Shown here: piece by piece, positions 59,291-64,000 of the stretch
How the letters are laid out: each line of letters opens with the position of its first letter
How positions within the stretch are numbered: position 1 is the first letter of the stretch
NCBI GenBank assembly: GCA_050084515.1
Contig: CM114273.1
Span: 23,126,001 to 23,190,000, forward strand
DNA from: Blasia pusilla
Lineage: Eukaryota; Marchantiophyta; Marchantiopsida; Blasiales
Direction: 5' to 3'
Length of the DNA: 64,000 nt
Translations under genes and position numbers: made by a program
The notes under the pieces: model-generated
Databases searched by the model: none
Seen by the model: only the letters and a program-made list of their open reading frames with translations
What the model was told of the DNA's origin: nothing

Positions 59291-62200
59291 CAACGTTAGT
59301 CTCCCGCCTCTTTCTACACCGATGATCCGCTCAACTCATGGAATCTATGCGATTATAGGGAATCTTTCTAGAATATTCCTCAAATGAGCTTCGTTTCTGA
59401 TCTTGATTTTATTGTCGAAATCATTTTTTCACACTTGTTGCAATGGCAAACTCAAATTTCATAAAATCTTGCAAAATAAAATATCATTGTGCCCTCCTCA
59501 CTTTTCCTCACAATTCTGAACGTCTGACTCAACAATTCTTCTGCCCCAAGTCCTCCCATATGGTCAAGATACAATAGCTTGCAATTCCTTCAAACCCAGA
59601 GCATCTCACTCTATCATTGAGTCCCTCTTCTCCTAATATTGAAAAACAATGTGTAATTCCTTCGTTTATAAAATGTGTAACAATGTATAAAATTATATGG
59701 ATTGTGAGATCTGATGAAATCTGCAATCAACCATAATTCATCCAAACATCCATATCAATGATACACATTGCTGCAACAATAGGAGAAAGTATGCAAAATA
59801 ACTCTAAATGTGTGTTGTCTTTGATCTATCCTAGCCCAATTTTCAAGAGAGAATCCAAGCTCAATACATACAAGTTGCACTGTATCACGGATCCCAACGT
59901 GGATTTGATCCTAAGGAAGATGAGCTCTCAATGAGCTTCATCCCAAGTATACCCCCTTGGGCATCTCCATGGGTGACCTATACACACAGCTAACCTCCTC
60001 TTAGCAAGTCACTAATGACCTATAGTATGAAAGGTACTACTCGCTAACAACTACACATGTGGTGCTCTCATAAGACTAACTACCAACTAACTCTTGACCC
60101 TATAGGTCCAAATGGCTCCACAAAAGGATGGGAGGGTCAACCTCTCCAAGGCTGCCACTCCTCATAAAGAGAAGGGTGACCTACACTTGTAGGTCACCTC
60201 CCAAGGTTACATATGATCTCTCAAAATAGGGAAGAACAAGACCCCTCTAAGGTCTCGATATTATCTCGCCCTACGCCTCATCTACCATGATAAAATGTGA
60301 GGAATATTAAAGTTCACTTGCTATACAACACAATATCCAAAACTAACAATAAATATGATTTCATTCACACCATATATATAAATGCTTTTCTCTGATTCTA
60401 ACTTGTGATGGAAGCTTCTTAAAAAATACGACTCTATCGACACCAAAAAATTATAAATATTGATTCTTCAAGTCATCAATATGGAAATATCTCTCAATTT
60501 TATAAAGAGATAAATTCTTGTTTTTTAGATTACTCAATAATCCTTTTGATTACATTAGGTTGGATTTAATTGGCCAACTATTAATACTCTTGTCTTTTAT
60601 GTTGAATGAAAGAGCATGTCTACATTAAGGCTAACTCCATCTCAATTTAGGGAAGGTGTCCTAGTTATGCGATGGAGTTCTCGATTCTGTTTTCTTTTCC
60701 TTATGGATTGTCCCAAGTTTTTTGTTCTTAAGATTAGTGCATCTATCATAATATTATGAAATACTAGCTAGAATGCGCATGAAATGCACCAACGTCCCAA
60801 TTATTATACTTGAAGTGGAGATCTTTGACATAAAGAAGTCATTGTGGAGTTTTTTTTACTAATTGGATATATATGCTTGTGCAGCCCGGAAGCTCTTAAT
60901 CTATGTACTTCATAGATAAGTGAGGTTCAAATTACTTAGACTTACACTGACTTGATTGAAACGCATTTGATCTCCACAAAGAGTTGTTCTCCATGTGGTC
61001 TCGTATTTGTGTAAGGATTTATATTGCAGTTGAAGAGAAAAGAAAGCCCTAAAATACACCAAGACTAAATCCCCTTACATATACGTATATTGGGCTACAA
61101 ATGGAGAGAAGAATGATTGTAGGATATTTTCATATGCATGGCTACTAAATTCTTTCAATTTGCGCAACTTGATAAGTGTGCAAGTCTTGGATGTTGAGCC
61201 AAGTAAAGTTATAGAAGACATGTACACACAACGAGGATCTACAAGATTGTTGTCTAGTGATCTTCCCTTAACAAAATTTATAGTTGAATTTTATAATGCC
61301 AAAAATTAAGGTAGAATGATTCCAAGATTTTGTGTGGGTCTCTTCTTCTCAACATCTTTGGAATCCTAGTGACATTGCAACATAAATGAATGGTGTTTGC
61401 CTATTAAGAATGCAATAGGCCAAAATATGTGAGGATTTGGCCCTCTAATAAATGAAATAAGCTCTAATTTGCATCACAATGTTATATAACCGGTACCAAA
61501 AAAATGTGAATGAAAGGTAGGGTTCCTTTTCATGGTTATATGGATAGGCATCGCTGCATGGACTGTTATGCACCTAAGTCTAAGATCCATCCAACTATGA
61601 ATCCTAACATATGTACACATGAACAACTAGACAACCATATATAAAATACTAGCTAGTGCTCGAACGAATTGCGGATGTATAATTTTGAATTACCCATCCT
61701 AAGTGTATAATTGAATTCGAGCGATCCTATTGGCTTAGACAACAAGCGATTCTATCATTTAAAAAGAACATGTGTCAAAAGGAGAGGTGATCTCAAAATG
61801 AAAAGGAACTCTCCAATAATAATATAAATGAAATTGATGAAATCTATAATCAACTATGCCTCATCCTATGGTTGTAGGTCACCTCCCAAAAGCAAGTCAT
61901 ATATGACCTCTCAAAATGAGAAGAAAAGATCCCTCTAAGGTCTTGATATTATCTTTCCCTATGTCCTATCTAACATGATACCACTAAAAAGAAGTATGTT
62001 TCACTCTCTAGAGTCCAAGAGTGTGAAAATTTTAGAAATTGAGAGTACAAATCTTCTAGTCTTGCAAGCATCTTATAGCAATCTAGCAAGCCAAGGGAAA
62101 ACTTTGGAGCCAAGTCTAGACTTTGGTACTTGTTGATACGATTGTAACGTACACCCTGATGTCGCCTATCCCAATCTGAACTATGTTTTGCACGTTCGTA

Positions 62201-63279
62201 ACTTAAAATCTCATACTTTGGACTACGATTTGACTCTTAGCTCAATTTATGCATAACCACTCAATCTTTGAGTTTAGTTGGATTTGAGTATCCATGTGAT
62301 CATCCAAGTTTGATTGAGGTAGTGAAAGTCAAGAATCCCGGTACTAGTAAGAATTCTTTAGATTGTACTCTAGTACAAAAAGCAAGCACACTCTTTGATT
62401 CAGCATAAATTCCGGAAAGCATGTGGATCGAGATTGATCGAGTTCAATTTTCAATTACGAATATAAAAACCCCATCGAAAGGTGATTGAAGACTACTTGC
62501 ATGCTTCAACACATTCGCTCTCCTCCTTCAATAGCGATTTGGCACCAGATTGCTACATACATAGCAAAGAGCCAAAACTCCAACATTTTGGCTCTTTGCT
62601 TCTTTGGGTCCATTCCGTCCTTCCCTTCCACTTTTTCCTCCACCCAAAAATTAAAGAACCTCTACTGGCGCCTCTATTCCCACTCAAGCTTGTTTGAATG
62701 ATTAATGGTGTCAAAGGTATTAATAATCATTGAATGATGATCAAACATCTGTCCCATGTTCAATAGATTGAAACCAAATCGAGTAGCATCCAATCACATC
62801 TTTGAGGCACTTTGGGGTTCATGAAATTTTCCGGGTTTTTTCCAATAAGAGGTAACCTACAATTACGGTCACCTTTATGCCAAGTGGCTTCACTTCTTTA
62901 GGAAGCCACTTCTTCATAATGAGCAAACCCCCTTCATTCAATAATAGTATAGATGAATGAACCCAAACAAGAAGCAAATGGCAAACTATTAGTGACTCAT
63001 GCCTTTTTTTTAAGGAGTGATGGATGTTGTGGAGAGAGTTTTCATTCCACATGTTCCTTTAAACGAGTGTAACTTCCATTTAATCTTTGTAGATATCAGT
63101 TTTTTATTCTTGTCCTCTTTTGCCACTTGCCTTTAATGAATCTAAAAGTCAAACTTTACCAAAGGTTAGGATTCACGAACATCCATTCTCTCATGGACAT
63201 TCATTTCTATAATATTTTAAAGAACTTACGAAAAAATTCAAACACGTTCGTAATAAAAAAGTTATTAAAAGTGATCTCC
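59291..63279. other. AT-rich intergenic stretch, no gene recognised
   Basis: No coding domain on either strand. It contains a duplicated ~120-bp segment (about 60176-60300 and 61865-61990: ttgtaggtcacctcccaa, ccctctaaggtctcgatatt, ctaccatgata). The first copy carries the inverted repeat gtgacctaca-ct-tgtaggtcac (60176-60197). Short ORFs at 62482-62701 and 62819-63052 are unsupported. Confidence 0.55.
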
Positions 63280-64000
63280 ATTCGTAGTTTGCACAAAGAA
63301 ATTTTTCAAAAAGTATTTCTTTTTCCCGAGTCGCGTTGCTAACCCGCAGCCGGAGGCATGCATGGTCTGTTTGATTTGACTAACCCAGCGCTTCAAAGCT
63401 AACCCCGGCGCAGCCTCCGGGTCGCTACGTGTCAAAGTTTGAGGGCCGCGCTGGATGCGCAGTCCGGACGCACTCTCGGATTCTTCGGAATCTGCGAACG
63501 ATCGCGAAGCGCACGCGTTTCTGACGGAAAGGAGAGGAAGCAATTTCTTCGATTGATCCGGATTCCGGAGGAGGCAGGCTCCAGGATCGATTTTGCCCGG
63601 ATCGCTCTTGCGAGCTGGATGAGCAGGCAGGCAGGCAGGCAGGAGGGGAGTGCAGGGGATGGGCGGAGGAATGAAATCAGGGTTGCCGTTGGGGAAAACG
63701 CAGAGCGATTGCTAGATTGCTTGATTGATTGGTTGGTTGTTTGGTGGGTTGTTTGATGGATGGATGTGTGACGGTGTGGTGGTCGGGTCCAGTCTGAGAT
63801 TCGTTGTTGGCTGGCTGGCTGGAGGGAGGGAGGGAGGGAATAGGCGATAGTGTACAGGCTGCAGGTTGTAGCGCGGTGAGAAGAGCTGGCACTAGAGGAT
63901 CGGACGCGGGAATTCGTGGGGATCAGGATCTCGCTTCAGATTGTGGGAGCTTGCGGAAGAACGGGTGGAACTGGATATTTTTCCTGAGAAAGTTGGATTC
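63280..64000 (+). promoter_or_regulatory. CpG-rich edge, possible promoter/5' UTR of a gene to the right
   Basis: From about 63320 base composition turns abruptly GC- and CpG-rich (cgctacgtgtc, gcgaagcgcacgcg). It contains simple repeats common in plant 5' UTRs: (ggca)n at about 63625-63643, (ttgattgg)-like at 63720-63745, ggctggctggctgg and (ggga)4 at 63809-63838, the last a G-quadruplex motif. No splice-supported ORF can be fixed within the window. It is unlike the transposons to the left, so a host gene start is a reasonable guess. Strand is assumed. Confidence 0.4.

Overview
This window looks like repeat-dense nuclear DNA of a land plant. It holds Ty1/copia and Ty3/gypsy retrotransposons, a CACTA-type element with plant-style subterminal repeats, hAT and TNP2 transposase relics, a LINE, 180-bp satellite arrays, and almost no intact open reading frame. 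The kinase relic at 18.7-20.0 kb and the methyltransferase-bearing gypsy element recall families I associate with algae, bryophytes and lycophytes more than with flowering plants. I cannot name the species. No tRNA, rRNA, CRISPR or bacterial feature was seen.

Layout. 1-281 is the right part of a copia LTR. 282-2600 is a 180-bp satellite array (A). 3.4-11.0 kb mixes GC-rich palindromic repeats, two copies of a 1.3-kb LTR-like repeat (called LTR-A here), a gypsy gag scrap, a CACTA TNP2 scrap and a hAT transposase pseudogene. 11.8-15.96 kb is a second 180-bp satellite array (B) with the same AT-rich flank as array A. 17.2-20.0 kb carries two decayed minus-strand genes: a kinase-like protein and a coiled-coil protein. 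20.6-21.6 kb is GC-rich repeat plus an LTR-A fragment.

21.6-47.2 kb is best read as one plus-strand gypsy element (Gypsy-1) opened up by later insertions. Its parts in order are a 5' LTR remnant, leader, gag, [insertions], a cytosine-5 DNA methyltransferase domain, reverse transcriptase/RNase H, integrase, a terminal PHD-type zinc finger and the 3' LTR. The insertions are a truncated minus-strand gypsy (Gypsy-2, 24.6-33.4 kb), itself hit by a LINE and an LTR-A copy, and an 8-kb CACTA-like element (33.5-41.5 kb), itself hit by a solo LTR of the Gypsy-2 family. A methyltransferase plus a chromatin-reader finger inside one retrotransposon is the most interesting content of the window. This copy is dead: its catalytic Pro-Cys-Gln is changed to Leu-Tyr-stop and it carries many stops that look like C-to-T decay.

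48.6-58.5 kb is a copia element (Copia-1) with a second copia element (Copia-2, 53.6-58.4 kb) nested in its 3' LTR. Both insertions have perfect 5-bp target duplications, so the order of events can be read directly. They sit in a region of short repeats built on a near-palindromic GGAACTTGAGTTCC core. 59.3-63.3 kb is AT-rich with no recognisable gene. The last 0.7 kb turns abruptly GC- and CpG-rich and may be the promoter or 5' UTR of a real gene to the right. All coordinates of decayed elements are by eye and approximate unless a target duplication or LTR edge fixes them.
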